Below are positions 7,673 to 16,757 of a DNA stretch of 57,751 nucleotides, one piece after another. Below the pieces are notes generated by a model. The model saw nothing but the letters and a program-made list of their open reading frames with translations, made no database searches and had not been told where the DNA came from. Both the position numbers and the translations under genes were made by a program. Position 1 is the stretch's first letter; each line of letters opens with the position of its first letter. Source of the DNA: Chlorobiota bacterium (GTDB lineage: Bacteria > Bacteroidota > Ignavibacteria > Tepidaquicellales > OLB5); NCBI GenBank assembly GCA_022616535.1, contig JAKEEM010000054.1:1-57751 (forward strand). Direction: 5' to 3'.

Positions 7673-8633
7673 CTAATTTTTTTCTGTTTTTAAATATTTT
7701 ATCAGCCCATTTAATTGCTTCAATCAAACTTAACTCGCTTGCCAGATTTTTACCGGCTATATCGAATGCCGTTCCGTGGTCGGGTGAGGTTCTTACAAAC
7801 TTTAAGCCACCTGTGAAGTTGACTCCACTGTAGCCCGAAATCATTTTAAAAGGAATAAAGCCCTGGTCATGATACATTGCAAAAGTCATATCAAAACTTT
7901 TGTATGCTTTGGAAGCAAAATATGCATCAGGCGAAAAAGGACCGCATAAAAAATTCTTATACATTCTGTTCAAATTATTTATCACTGGCAGAATCGTCTT
8001 AATTTCTTCATCTCCTATCAGCCCGCCCTCGCCTGCGTGGGGATTTAAACCAAGGACTCCGATTTCGGGTTTTTTAATATTTAAATCTCTCTTCGCTGAT
8101 TTATAGCATACCGTTAATTTATTTTTCAAAAGCTTCTTTGTAATTAAAGCAGAAACTTTTCTCACAGGAGGATGCGTAGTTGCGAATCCAATAATAATTT
8201 TATCAGAAATCATTATCATACACACATCTTTTGCTTTGCCCAAATCAGCCAGCATTTCGGTATGCCCGTCATATTTGAATCCTCCGAGATTCAATGCTTT
8301 TTTGGAAATCGGTGCGGTAACAATTGCATCATATTCACCCGCTTGACAAAGCTCTATTGCAGTTTTAACGGCAAGACCTGAAATAAAACCAGACTCAGCT
8401 GTAATTTTCCCCGGATTTATTATAACACTCTCTGAACCAACAGGCAAAATATTAAAATAATCTGCAGAAAGACTGATTTTAAGGCGCTTTGCATAATATG
8501 AAAGAACCGAAAACGGTGAAAGTACGGTTAATTCGAACTTCTTGATAAAGGATTTATTCCTTAGAGTCTTTAAAATAATCTCGGGACCTATGCCATTAAT
8601 ATCGCCAATAGTAACAAGAATTCTTGTCCTCAT
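7665..8633 (-). CDS. pdxA: 4-hydroxythreonine-4-phosphate dehydrogenase PdxA
   Basis: PdxA oxidises 4-phosphohydroxy-L-threonine with NAD in the DXP-dependent route to pyridoxal phosphate. The 322 residues carry all hallmarks: GDINGIGPE at the start (10-18), YDGHTEML (121-128), the metal ligands H154 (THPP), H199 (NPHAGEGG) and H255 (MYHDQG), and the C-terminal block RTSPDHGTAFDIAGK. Length is normal. It sits 16 bases after the Ste24-type protease gene and overlaps the ftsE-type gene, so the three form one transcription unit. The vitamin made here is the cofactor of tryptophanase and LysA in this window. Confidence 0.95.
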   Translation of the reverse strand: MRTRILVTIGDINGIGPEIILKTLRNKSFIKKFELTVLSPFSVLSYYAKRLKISLSADYFNILPVGSESVIINPGKITAESGFISGLAVKTAIELCQAGEYDAIVTAPISKKALNLGGFKYDGHTEMLADLGKAKDVCMIMISDKIIIGFATTHPPVRKVSALITKKLLKNKLTVCYKSAKRDLNIKKPEIGVLGLNPHAGEGGLIGDEEIKTILPVINNLNRMYKNFLCGPFSPDAYFASKAYKSFDMTFAMYHDQGFIPFKMISGYSGVNFTGGLKFVRTSPDHGTAFDIAGKNLASELSLIEAIKWADKIFKNRKKLDD

Positions 8634-8649
8634 TTTAGCAAATATAAAT

Positions 8650-9780
8650 CTATATAGAACCTACTGCAAGGCAGTGATTATAATATTGCTCAGCCATTTG
8701 GATTCTCCTTTTAATCGAAGGGTGCGAATGAAACCAGAACTCAACAAGCTTATTCGGCTCGTCGTCAGCAAGATTTTGCTCGGCAAGCTTTTCCATTGCG
8801 GATTTGAATGAGGCGAAATTCATCACAGTATCAATAGCAAACCGGTCGGCTTCAAATTCAAACTTTTTTGAAATTGCGCTTCCAAGCGGTCCCGTAATAA
8901 AACCGAGCACTGACGCAATTAATGCAAGCAGCGGTAAAGCCCCTATTTCCCACGGGTTTTGATACCCGAATTTTGGCAGAAGAAACCCGTAAATTTGTGA
9001 GATTAAAAATAAACCTATAAAAGTGGAAAAAACTGAATACAAAATACTTTTCTTAATATGTCCCTTTTTATAATGCCCCAGCTCGTGAGCAAACACTGAC
9101 TCAATTTCATCACCTGTGAATTTTTCAATCAGTGTATCGCTTAATATTATTCTTTTTGTTCTTCCAAGCCCTGTAAAAGCCGCATTCGCCTTTTTAGTCA
9201 GCCGGCTCATATTAAAAGTAAAAACTCCTTTAGTTCTAAACCCTGCCTTACCGCAAAGTTTTGTAATTATTTCTTTAAGATTTTCGTTTTCAATCGGCTT
9301 AATCTTATAAAATACCGGTAAAATCAAAACTGGTGCAACCTGTGCAAGCACAACTGAATATCCTAAAACAATAAACGCAAGGTAAAGCCACCAGTTTTCG
9401 TATGACGAAATAAGCCAGTAAAATAAAAATACAATTGGCACTCCGATTACAATTCCGACAAGAGCGGCTTTAAACTTTTCCTTAAGCCACACAATGAAGG
9501 TAAGATTCGAAAGCCCGAATCTGTGCTCAAGCTTAAAACCGAAATAGTAATCAACGGGAAAAGATAAAACAGAGCTTACTGCTCCGATAATTAACCCGAA
9601 ATAAATCAAAGCCATGTAAGAATTTGATGTAAATTGGAAAACCAAAATCTCAAGTTTTTTGCTATATCCAAAAACAACAAAAAGTGCAAGCAGTATAAAT
9701 GATAAAATACCTTCAGTTATGCTGATTGTTAGCTTAATCTTTTCATATTTTTTGGCGAGCCGTTTTCTTGATTCATCCAT
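8650..9780 (-). CDS. M48-family Ste24-type membrane metallopeptidase
   Basis: This is a zinc endopeptidase of the inner membrane in the Ste24/HtpX (M48) family. Several transmembrane helices precede the active site HELGH (232-236 counted from this start), and the third ligand lies in FEFEADRFA. I choose the ATG at 9780 (376 residues). The longer frame begins with a TTG at 9837 that lies inside an exact -7 promoter box and would add 19 residues. Full-length Ste24 has about 400 residues, so this is slightly short. The substrate is unknown; in bacteria the family is linked to membrane-protein quality control. It leads the run to pdxA and ftsE. Confidence 0.88.
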   Translation of the reverse strand: MDESRKRLAKKYEKIKLTISITEGILSFILLALFVVFGYSKKLEILVFQFTSNSYMALIYFGLIIGAVSSVLSFPVDYYFGFKLEHRFGLSNLTFIVWLKEKFKAALVGIVIGVPIVFLFYWLISSYENWWLYLAFIVLGYSVVLAQVAPVLILPVFYKIKPIENENLKEIITKLCGKAGFRTKGVFTFNMSRLTKKANAAFTGLGRTKRIILSDTLIEKFTGDEIESVFAHELGHYKKGHIKKSILYSVFSTFIGLFLISQIYGFLLPKFGYQNPWEIGALPLLALIASVLGFITGPLGSAISKKFEFEADRFAIDTVMNFASFKSAMEKLAEQNLADDEPNKLVEFWFHSHPSIKRRIQMAEQYYNHCLAVGSI

Positions 9781-9834
9781 AAACAGATGCAAAAGTATTT
9801 TGTTTAAAATTAATTTTATATTCAATTTTTTAGT

Positions 9835-9842
9835 CAAACTTA
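9835..9842 (-). promoter_or_regulatory. -7 box TAnnTTTG for the M48 peptidase run
   Basis: Read on the minus strand the box is TAAGTTTG, an exact match to the Bacteroidota -7 consensus, 55 bases before the ATG at 9780. It overlaps the alternative TTG start, which is why the shorter protein is preferred. It is divergent from the promoter at 9872. Confidence 0.5.
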
Positions 9843-9871
9843 GTTACATTTCAGGTTCGCTTTTAATTCTC

Positions 9872-9879
9872 TATATTTG
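9872..9879 (+). promoter_or_regulatory. -7 box TAnnTTTG for the amidohydrolase-like lipoprotein run
   Basis: TATATTTG matches the Bacteroidota -7 consensus exactly. It is 17 bases before the ATG at 9897, giving a very short leader with AAGGG just ahead of the start codon. It would drive the forward run from 9897 to 15498. Confidence 0.5.
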
Positions 9880-9896
9880 TTAAAATTAAGGGAAAA

Positions 9897-11576
9897 ATGA
9901 GATTATTAAATATTGTAATTATAGCTTTTTTTTGCTTATTTCTTTCATCGTGCAGCAAGAAGCCCGAGCTTATTTATATCAATGGGAAGATTTATACTTT
10001 AGATGAAAACAGCACAATTGTTGAAGCAATAGCAGTAAGCGAAGGAAGGATACTTGCTTTGGGCAAATCCAGCGAGCTGACTGAAAGATATAAAGATGCA
10101 AAAGTAGTTGACTTAAAAGGCAAAACAGTAGTGCCCGGGTTTATTGACGCAGAAGGTAACCTAATGGAGTTTTCAAAGCAGTTAAGTCTGCTTGATTTAA
10201 GAAATGCCAAATCACTGGAAGAAATTATTTCTCTTGTTACCGAAAGAGTTAAAATCACAAACACAGATGAATGGATTGGGGGGTTCGGCTGGGATGAGCT
10301 GAAAATCCCCGCAAAGGATTTGGAAAAGCTTCATCACAATGTTCTTGATAACATATCAACAAACCATTTCATCTACATGGTCAACGCGCTTGGAAATACA
10401 ACGTGGGTAAATAAAAGGGTTTTGGATTTAATCAAAGTAACAAAAGACACTCCAGACCCTGAAAACGGCGCAATCGGGTTCGATGAAAAAACCAATCCAA
10501 CCGGGCTATTTTATGATACTGCACAGGAGCTCGTCATAAATGTCCTGCCGCAGCCTTCTGAGCAGCAGGTTATGAAAAATATCGAAAGGGGGATTCAGGA
10601 GCTTTTTAAATACGGAATAACCGAAATTAATGATGCAAATATTACTGAGCAGGGATTGAATCTTTATAAAAAAATGGTCGATGATAATAAGTTTCCAATC
10701 AGGCTCTACACAATAATTCCGGGTAAAGGGCCGATGTTTGAGAAATACTTATCAAACGGTCCGGAAAACTACAAGGACAGGATAAATATAAAATGTTCAG
10801 AGCTTGAATTCGACGGCTACTTTGAAACGCAGGATGCCGCAATGATTAACGATTACAACAACGAACCAAGGAGAAAGACCCCCTACAATGATGAATTCGA
10901 TATTAAGGAAATGATAAAGAAAGCATTTGAAAACGGATTTCAGGTATCCGTGAAAGCAGTCGGTGACCGGGCTGTAAGCCAGACTTTAAACGCAATTGAA
11001 TCGGTTTCAAAGGAAATTAAGCCCAAGACAGGACGAACAAGGCTAGAATATGCAGAATTTGTTACTCCATCAGATATGCAGAGAATAAAGCAATTTGAGA
11101 TAATTCCCTCGATTAGACCCGAGGTCACACTTGCAGATAAGCTTGTTTTAACGGAATTAATCAAGCCTGAAAACGCACAGAACCTCGGATTATGGAATAC
11201 TCTGCTGAAGCAAAATGAAATTATCATTTCCGGAACTGATTATCCTTACCACACAATTAATCCACTTATCCTGATGTATTACCTTTCAACCGGACTTTCG
11301 CTCGATACTGCAGCAAACAGAATTGCAAACAACACTGCTCAAAAGCTCAGCGTTATGGATGCGCTGAGGTCTTTTACTGTTTGGTCCGCATATGCATGTT
11401 TTGCTGAGGATGTAAAAGGTTCGCTTGAAATAGATAAGTTTGCCGATATGGTAGTATTATCAGAGGATATACTTGCATCTGACCCAAGTGTACTGCTAAA
11501 AACAAATATCCTGATGACGATTGTCAGAGGAGAAGTGGTTTTTGAAAATAGAACTTCCGCTTCAAAGCTGCATTGA
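9897..11576 (+). CDS. YtcJ-like amidohydrolase-fold lipoprotein lacking the metal ligands
   Basis: The 559-residue product has a lipobox LSSC (C19) and the overall layout of YtcJ/ExoD-type metal-dependent amidohydrolases, with an N-terminal beta-sandwich, VVPGFIDA at the first barrel strand, GDRA, GTDYP and a C-terminal sandwich return. However, the expected HxH after PGFID is E86-G-N88. The expected His in the GITxxHD motif is N245, the lysine before FADG is E302, the His in HAIGDRA is K353 and the His in IEHAQ is Y385. Only the last aspartate (D448) remains. Hydrolysis by the known mechanism is therefore unlikely, and a binding or structural role at the envelope is inferred. It is coupled by TGATG to prmC. 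Confidence 0.8.
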   Translation: MRLLNIVIIAFFCLFLSSCSKKPELIYINGKIYTLDENSTIVEAIAVSEGRILALGKSSELTERYKDAKVVDLKGKTVVPGFIDAEGNLMEFSKQLSLLDLRNAKSLEEIISLVTERVKITNTDEWIGGFGWDELKIPAKDLEKLHHNVLDNISTNHFIYMVNALGNTTWVNKRVLDLIKVTKDTPDPENGAIGFDEKTNPTGLFYDTAQELVINVLPQPSEQQVMKNIERGIQELFKYGITEINDANITEQGLNLYKKMVDDNKFPIRLYTIIPGKGPMFEKYLSNGPENYKDRINIKCSELEFDGYFETQDAAMINDYNNEPRRKTPYNDEFDIKEMIKKAFENGFQVSVKAVGDRAVSQTLNAIESVSKEIKPKTGRTRLEYAEFVTPSDMQRIKQFEIIPSIRPEVTLADKLVLTELIKPENAQNLGLWNTLLKQNEIIISGTDYPYHTINPLILMYYLSTGLSLDTAANRIANNTAQKLSVMDALRSFTVWSAYACFAEDVKGSLEIDKFADMVVLSEDILASDPSVLLKTNILMTIVRGEVVFENRTSASKLH

Positions 11577-12442
11577 TGAAAGAGGAGATAAAAGCATGGA
11601 AAATTCTGGAATTGCTTAAGGTAACCGAGGGTCTTTTCAGGGAAAAAAAAATTGATAATCCGCGTCTTAATGCAGAGCTTATTCTTAGCAGCATTTTAAA
11701 AAGTAAGAGAATTGATTTGTATCTGGATTTTGAAAAACCTCTGAGTGAAGCTGAGCTTTCTCAATTCAGGGAAAAGGTTAAAAGAAGGCTAAACAGAGAG
11801 CCTTTGCAATACATAATCGGAGAAACGGAGTTTTACGGACTAAAATTCAAAGTCAACCCCTCTGTTTTAATACCAAGAACCGAAACCGAGCTATTGGTTG
11901 ATAAAGCATTAGAAATTCTAATTCACAACAGGCTCGAAAATCCGAAAATACTGGAAATAGGGACAGGTTCCGGTTGTATTGCAATTTCGATAACGTCTAG
12001 GTTAAAATGCACAATCGATGCTATCGATACAAGCGATGATGCCCTAAAAACCGCCAAGCTGAATTCGGACTTTAATAATACCACCAGAAGGGTAAATTTT
12101 ATTAAAAAAAATATTTTAAGCGACTTCAGTAATTTCAATGAATACGATTTGGTCATCAGCAATCCTCCCTACATTGAAGCGGGCGAAATCCAAACACTGG
12201 CGGACGAAATTAAAAATTTCGAGCCAATGAAAGCATTGACCGATAATGCAGGCGGATTGGTTTTTTACAGGAAGTTTATTGAAATTGCTAAAAATACGCA
12301 GGGGAAAGTCCGGTTGCTTCTTGAAATCGGCGATAACAAAAAAGAAAAAGTTGAAAATTTACTCAGGGAATCAAAAATACAAAACTTTGAATTTTTTAAA
12401 GACCTGTTGAATATATACAGGGTTGTTTACATCGAATTATGA
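11576..12442 (+). CDS. prmC: Release factor glutamine methyltransferase PrmC
   Basis: PrmC methylates the glutamine of the GGQ motif in peptide-chain release factors RF1 and RF2, using S-adenosylmethionine. The protein has 288 residues from the ATG chosen here. A TTG three bases earlier is possible, but the ATG overlaps the preceding stop as TGATG. The N-terminal helical domain contains REPLQYIIGETEFYGL, and LIPRTETELLVD precedes the AdoMet motif LEIGTGSGCIAI. The catalytic NPPY lies in VISNPPYIEA. Its stop overlaps the dtd start as ATGA. Confidence 0.95.
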   Translation: MKEEIKAWKILELLKVTEGLFREKKIDNPRLNAELILSSILKSKRIDLYLDFEKPLSEAELSQFREKVKRRLNREPLQYIIGETEFYGLKFKVNPSVLIPRTETELLVDKALEILIHNRLENPKILEIGTGSGCIAISITSRLKCTIDAIDTSDDALKTAKLNSDFNNTTRRVNFIKKNILSDFSNFNEYDLVISNPPYIEAGEIQTLADEIKNFEPMKALTDNAGGLVFYRKFIEIAKNTQGKVRLLLEIGDNKKEKVENLLRESKIQNFEFFKDLLNIYRVVYIEL

Positions 12443-12894
12443 TAGCACTTGTTCAAAGAGTTCTTGAGTCATCGGTTGCAGTTGATTCGCAAATGGTCGA
12501 TATGATTAACCGCGGGCTGCTTGTGCTGCTTGGAGTAAGAAATGATGACTCGGAAAACGATGCAAAATACCTTGCCGCAAAAACAGTTAATTTACGGATA
12601 TTCTCCGATGAAAACGACAAGATGAACCTTTCGCTTCTTGATACGGGTTTTGAAATCCTCGTTGTGTCACAATTTACTCTGCACGCTGATACAAGGCACG
12701 GAAACCGCCCCAGCTTCACGGATGCGGCTGAACCTGAAAAGGCAAATGAGCTTTACAGTTCATATATATTGGAATTAAAAAATCTAATCGGGCATGATAA
12801 AGTCCGTGAAGGAAAATTCGGCGTAATGATGAAGGTTAAGCTCGTTAATGACGGACCAGTTACAATAATTTTAAAAAGCAAAAACGATTATTAA
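12439..12894 (+). CDS. dtd: D-aminoacyl-tRNA deacylase
   Basis: Dtd releases D-amino acids (and glycine from mischarged tRNA-Ala) from tRNA, proofreading chirality during translation. The 151 residues match the family length. The SQFTL active-site motif and the cross-subunit Gly-Pro motif NDGPVT near the C-terminus are both intact, as is the opening ALVQRV. Start and stop overlap the neighbours (ATGA with prmC, TAATG with the next gene), so it is translated as part of a tight operon of protein-synthesis genes. Confidence 0.95.
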   Translation: MIALVQRVLESSVAVDSQMVDMINRGLLVLLGVRNDDSENDAKYLAAKTVNLRIFSDENDKMNLSLLDTGFEILVVSQFTLHADTRHGNRPSFTDAAEPEKANELYSSYILELKNLIGHDKVREGKFGVMMKVKLVNDGPVTIILKSKNDY

Positions 12895-13742
12895 TGCATA
12901 AAATTGCAATAATAGGATACGGAAAGCTAGGCTCGCATTTATTTCATTCATTGAAAAAGTTCCGCAAGGCAAAAGTAATTTCAATTATACGAAAATCGAA
13001 AAGCAAAGTTAATCCTTCGTTAATAAATCAATCAGATATAATTTTTATTTGTACACAGGATTCTGAAATCTCTGGTGCTGTAAAAAGTTTAATTAATAAA
13101 TCAATCGACCTGAAAAAAAAATATATTTTTCATACATCGGGTTCTTTAAATTCAGGAGAGCTTATTAAGTTAAAAAATAAAGGTGCGTATACAGGCTCTT
13201 TTCATCCGGTGCAGACGTTTGAATCACCGGCAAAACGATACTCGGGCAGATTTGAAAATATTTACATAGCCGTTGAAGGAGATAAAGAAAGTGTCAAACT
13301 GGGATTTAGAATTGCAAAACTCCTCAATGCAAAGCCGTTTTTTATTAAAAAAGAGTCCAAGATATTTCATCACATTTGCTGTGTTATTTCATCGAATTTT
13401 TTAACAGCACACCTGTATCAGATTGATAAAATTGCACATAAAAGGATACAAAAAATTGGGTTTAATAATTTTTCTTTTTTCAGCATATATAAACCACTGG
13501 CTGAGCAGACCATGAAAAATGTTGAAACTAAAGGTGCAATAAAATCCCTCAGCGGACCCATTGAAAGAAACGATTTGATTACCATTAATAAACATATTTC
13601 GGCACTGCGTAAAAAGCACAATGATATTTTACCGTTATACTCGCTGATGGGAATCGAAACCGTGGGGCTTGCGTTAAAAAAGAAAAGCCTGACTCACAAC
13701 CAATCCAAAAAGATTTTAAGACAGCTAAATAAATATTTGTAA
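12894..13742 (+). CDS. Rossmann-like and DUF2520 domain protein
   Basis: This 282-residue protein begins with a dinucleotide-binding motif (IIGYGKLGSHL, about 5-15) and resembles the NADP-dependent pyrroline-5-carboxylate reductase-like half of the DUF2520 family. The HTSGSL and SFHPVQTF motifs in the middle and the helical C-terminal DUF2520 domain support this. The reaction is unknown. The family is widespread in Bacteroidota and usually annotated only by domain. It is coupled by TAATG to dtd. Confidence 0.85.
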   Translation: MHKIAIIGYGKLGSHLFHSLKKFRKAKVISIIRKSKSKVNPSLINQSDIIFICTQDSEISGAVKSLINKSIDLKKKYIFHTSGSLNSGELIKLKNKGAYTGSFHPVQTFESPAKRYSGRFENIYIAVEGDKESVKLGFRIAKLLNAKPFFIKKESKIFHHICCVISSNFLTAHLYQIDKIAHKRIQKIGFNNFSFFSIYKPLAEQTMKNVETKGAIKSLSGPIERNDLITINKHISALRKKHNDILPLYSLMGIETVGLALKKKSLTHNQSKKILRQLNKYL

Positions 13743-13752
13743 AATCAATATA

Positions 13753-14424
13753 TTGACATACAAAACGATAATATTCATCACAGCATTTCTAATAATCGGT
13801 GAATCCTCATCATTTTCCCAATTTCCCGAAAATAAACTGAAACTTTTAGATAAGCCAATCGCTGAAAAAAAATTAACATTTGCAGATTCACTAAGTAAGG
13901 GTTTAAAACGAAGTAAATCAATAAGTGCGGTTTTTTTGAGCGTGGGTGGCGGGATTTCAGTCCCGCTTTCTCCTTTTAAAACAAGCTCCGACGTTACTTT
14001 TGGCATCCTTGGAAGAATAGAGTTTTCATCTTACGGAATTTTTCCCTTTGTAGTGGGTGGCGAGATTACTTACTTTTCTTACGCCGGAGCCGATGAATTT
14101 AAAACGATAAATTTACTGACCAACTTTAAGACTACGATGCTTTCTTACGGTCTAAATATCGAGTACTCGCTTGCCAAAATACTTCGCTCATCCTTCACAA
14201 TGCCCTTTCTGGCGGTTGATGTGAAATATAACAACATAAAAAGAGAGTACGATGAATCGAGAAATTTTACCGACCTGCCTAAAGAAGAATCGAAAATTAG
14301 CGTAGGGGCGGGATTCGGATTCACACTGTTTATTTTTGATTTCTACACAAAGTATAATTACATGAAAAATAATTCGCATATCGGAGTCTACACAAAAACG
14401 AAAATTCCTGTAATAAGGTTTTAG
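13753..14424 (+). CDS. Predicted outer-membrane beta-barrel protein, unknown function
   Basis: I do not recognise a named family. The 223-residue protein starts at TTG ten bases after the DUF2520 gene and has a signal peptide ending near SSSFSQ (residue 23). From about residue 58 it shows alternating hydrophobic/polar strands (VGGGISVPL, GRIEFSSYGIFPF, GGEITYFSYAG, VGAGFGFTLF, DFYTKYNYM) and a C-terminal aromatic residue (RF). That pattern fits a small barrel of about eight strands. It belongs to the forward run 9897-15498. Confidence 0.7.
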   Translation: MTYKTIIFITAFLIIGESSSFSQFPENKLKLLDKPIAEKKLTFADSLSKGLKRSKSISAVFLSVGGGISVPLSPFKTSSDVTFGILGRIEFSSYGIFPFVVGGEITYFSYAGADEFKTINLLTNFKTTMLSYGLNIEYSLAKILRSSFTMPFLAVDVKYNNIKREYDESRNFTDLPKEESKISVGAGFGFTLFIFDFYTKYNYMKNNSHIGVYTKTKIPVIRF

Positions 14425-14434
14425 AGTAATTGAA

Positions 14435-15124
14435 ATGGATTTAAAATCATACGCAGAAAATATTTTTATTGTTCCGATACTGATTTTCTCTGTTGTCATT
14501 CATGAAATGGCACACGCATGGGTAGCACTGAAATGCGGGGATACAACAGCAAAAGATTTGGGAAGAATTACATTAAACCCGATACCCCATATTGATTTAT
14601 TCGGCTCAATCTTAGTTCCGCTTTTTTCTATAATTGCAACCGGCAGGGTTTTTATAGCATGGGCGAAGCCCGTTCCAATCGACCCGAGAAACTTCAGAAG
14701 CTTCAAAAGAGACGATACGCTTGTAACGATAGCCGGACCGCTTTCGAACTTAATCATTGCTTTTATCTGCGTGATATTTGTAATAGTATTTTACTACATA
14801 ACAATTTTAACCGATACAAAGCAAAGCTCGTTTGGCTTTGAATTTCTGAACTATATGTTTAAAATGTTTTACGCAGGTATTATATTAAATGTTTCGCTCG
14901 CTGTTTTCAATATGCTGCCCATTCCCCCGCTTGACGGTTCACACGTGCTTGCGAACATTCTGCCCGATGAAGCAGCAATAAGATACCGGAATATAGGGTT
15001 AATGGGAATATTTATAATTCTCGCATTGTTTAATTTTGTGCCGGGATTTACACAATTCTTTGTTTCGGTAATTTCCTTTGTTGCCGCACCATATTTAAAT
15101 TTAGTCGATATCTTTGTAAGATGA
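14435..15124 (+). CDS. Site-2-protease-like (M50) membrane metallopeptidase
   Basis: This is an intramembrane zinc protease of the short S2P-like class. The 229 residues include HEMAH (23-27) in the first helix, LNPIPHIDLFGSILVPL (about 47-63), and the second active-site helix motif NMLPIPPLDGSHVL with the third metal-binding aspartate. No PDZ domain is present, which distinguishes it from RseP. The substrate is unknown. Its last codons overlap the next ATG (ATGA at 15121). Confidence 0.92.
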   Translation: MDLKSYAENIFIVPILIFSVVIHEMAHAWVALKCGDTTAKDLGRITLNPIPHIDLFGSILVPLFSIIATGRVFIAWAKPVPIDPRNFRSFKRDDTLVTIAGPLSNLIIAFICVIFVIVFYYITILTDTKQSSFGFEFLNYMFKMFYAGIILNVSLAVFNMLPIPPLDGSHVLANILPDEAAIRYRNIGLMGIFIILALFNFVPGFTQFFVSVISFVAAPYLNLVDIFVR

Positions 15125-15498
15125 ATAAAAACAAAATAATAGAACCCCAATATACTCCCGAATATTCTGAAGATATTATTCAGGATTATTACGTAGAAAA
15201 ACCGCTAACGAGTGGTGAAGCTGAAGAGTTAGCCGAAAATCTTGAAAAGAAAATTAAGGCAAATAAGAAAAGCGTTTTTAAAATTTTAAATCACTTGAAA
15301 GCCCTTAAAAATTATATGCTGGATAAGGATATAAAGTGGTACAGGAAATCCGTTGTGGTTGCTGCGCTTTTGTATTTTATAGCACCTGTTGATGCAATGC
15401 CTGATTTTGCACCGCTCATTGGGTTTTTGGATGATATTGGAGTAATAGCGTGGACTATTAAATTTTTAGGCGATGAAATAAGGAGTTATTATAGTTAG
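15121..15498 (+). CDS. DUF1232 (YkvA) family protein
   Basis: The 125-residue protein has an acidic N-terminal half and a C-terminal DUF1232 segment with VVVAALLYFIAPVDAMPDF followed by a second hydrophobic stretch (GFLDDIGVIAWTIKFL). The P-D-x-x-P-D core (APVDAMPD) is the family mark. Function is unknown. It is translationally coupled to the M50 protease gene and ends the forward run, facing the glycosyltransferase gene 13 bases away. Confidence 0.88.
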   Translation: MNKNKIIEPQYTPEYSEDIIQDYYVEKPLTSGEAEELAENLEKKIKANKKSVFKILNHLKALKNYMLDKDIKWYRKSVVVAALLYFIAPVDAMPDFAPLIGFLDDIGVIAWTIKFLGDEIRSYYS

Positions 15499-15511
15499 TT
15501 AGGCTAGGTAA

Positions 15512-16606
15512 TCAGATTTTCTGGTCTTTCCAAACCACCCCCCTGCCTGTCGCAAGCAGTATTGAAGTAACAATAACATAAATTGCAAAGTAAACTTCAA
15601 ATGCGATTATATACAGATAAGTTTTAAACATTTTAAATTCCTTTACTGCCGGAAATAAAAAAAATGAATCGGACACAAGCTTCACAATTATAAAAATAAG
15701 ATAGGTTTGTAAGCTCAAATAAGCCCCGCCGGAAAGAAGCACCGCACCCATAATCCATGAAAATACCCCAACAAGCACACCAAGATTCGGCTCACCAAGT
15801 CCCCCCGCCGCCCAGCGCTTCTTCTGCCTGAACAGCTGGCTCAGCGTTATACACGGCAGCGTTAGATTTATAGTATCGTTGTCTATAGGAAATTTCGTCT
15901 TGTACGAAGTTTTCTTACTAATGTTTTGAAGAAGCATAAAATCCTCCGTAATGGAAAATTTTATATCTTCATACCCGCCGACTTCATCATATGCTTTTCT
16001 GCGGTAAGACATATTGTTCCCGACACAGCTTATCGGAATACCGATTCCGTCTCCGCCTGAGGCAACAGAAAGCAGATAAAGCCAGTCAACCGACTGAACG
16101 CCCCAAACCAGATTTTTCGGCTCAATTACGGAATATCCGCTTACAACACCTGTATCTTCATCATAGTAACTTAGAATTTCTCTTACCCATTTTTTATTTA
16201 CTTTAATATCAGCATCAGTGGTGAAGATTATCTCGCCCGTTGCAGTCTTCAATGCCTGCGCAAGTGCGTTTGCCTTGCCTTTTAACTTTCCAACAGACTC
16301 AGTTATTTCAACATACTTTAAAACCGGATTTCGGCTCGCATAGCTTGTCATGATATCTTTAGTTTTATCTACAGAGCGGTCATTAACTAAAATAATCTCG
16401 AGTTTCTCCTTTTGATAGTCCAGCTCTAAAAGCGATTTAATGCAATCCCCGATGTTGTCCTCTTCATCTTTGGCACAAATTACAATCGATACCTTGGGCT
16501 CATAATTTGATTTAACAGTTTTTTTAGTGTTTTTAAGTAAACCAGCAAGCAGTGCAAGATGGATTAAAACATACAGCCCGAGTATCGTAAAAATAACTAT
16601 ATCCAT
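15512..16606 (-). CDS. Family 2 glycosyltransferase, membrane-bound
   Basis: This GT-A enzyme is expected to transfer sugar from a nucleotide-sugar at the cytosolic face of the inner membrane. In 364 residues it has an N-terminal membrane helix, the GT2 start VSIVICAKDEEDNI, LVNDRSVDKT, the metal-binding TTDADIKV, then GNNMSYRRKAYDEVGGY and ED, and Q-R-x-x-R-W as QKKRWAAGG. Three hydrophobic helices follow. The layout resembles processive or lipid-carrier enzymes such as those for hydroxy-carotenoids or glycolipids. The acceptor is not readable. A terminator sits directly before its start codon, so it must have its own start signal or depend on readthrough. Confidence 0.88.
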   Translation of the reverse strand: MDIVIFTILGLYVLIHLALLAGLLKNTKKTVKSNYEPKVSIVICAKDEEDNIGDCIKSLLELDYQKEKLEIILVNDRSVDKTKDIMTSYASRNPVLKYVEITESVGKLKGKANALAQALKTATGEIIFTTDADIKVNKKWVREILSYYDEDTGVVSGYSVIEPKNLVWGVQSVDWLYLLSVASGGDGIGIPISCVGNNMSYRRKAYDEVGGYEDIKFSITEDFMLLQNISKKTSYKTKFPIDNDTINLTLPCITLSQLFRQKKRWAAGGLGEPNLGVLVGVFSWIMGAVLLSGGAYLSLQTYLIFIIVKLVSDSFFLFPAVKEFKMFKTYLYIIAFEVYFAIYVIVTSILLATGRGVVWKDQKI

Positions 16607-16632
16607 AAAAAAGTCCCGATATTTACGGGACT
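16607..16632 (-). terminator. Intrinsic terminator of the porU-porV-M6-like run
   Basis: On the minus strand AGTCCCG, a 7-base loop and CGGGACT are followed by a T6 tract. It lies 125 bases after the M6-like gene and directly touches the start of the glycosyltransferase gene. Confidence 0.75.
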
Positions 16633-16642
16633 AACTTTAATT

Positions 16643-16706
16643 GTCATTCCCGCCGTGCCTGCGGCAGGCGGGCGAAAGCGGGACCAGTGAAACGCGGAGC
16701 AATCCA
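16643..16706. repeat. ATTCCCGC-type interspersed repeat with nested palindrome
   Basis: GTCATTCCCGCC opens the element, a palindromic GCCTGCGGCAGGC core sits inside it, and GCGAAAGCGGGA with a degenerate AATCCAG end closes it. Related elements occur at 33552 and 40086 in this window. Confidence 0.6.
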
Positions 16707-16757
16707 GAAGTATATTTATTAAATAAGAAATTTTTTGCTTATTCAATTAATCACATT

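Noticed and set aside
9781-9837. Longer N-terminus of the M48 peptidase from a TTG
   Set aside because: The TTG overlaps an exact -7 promoter box, and an ATG follows 57 bases later with the normal family length nearly reached.
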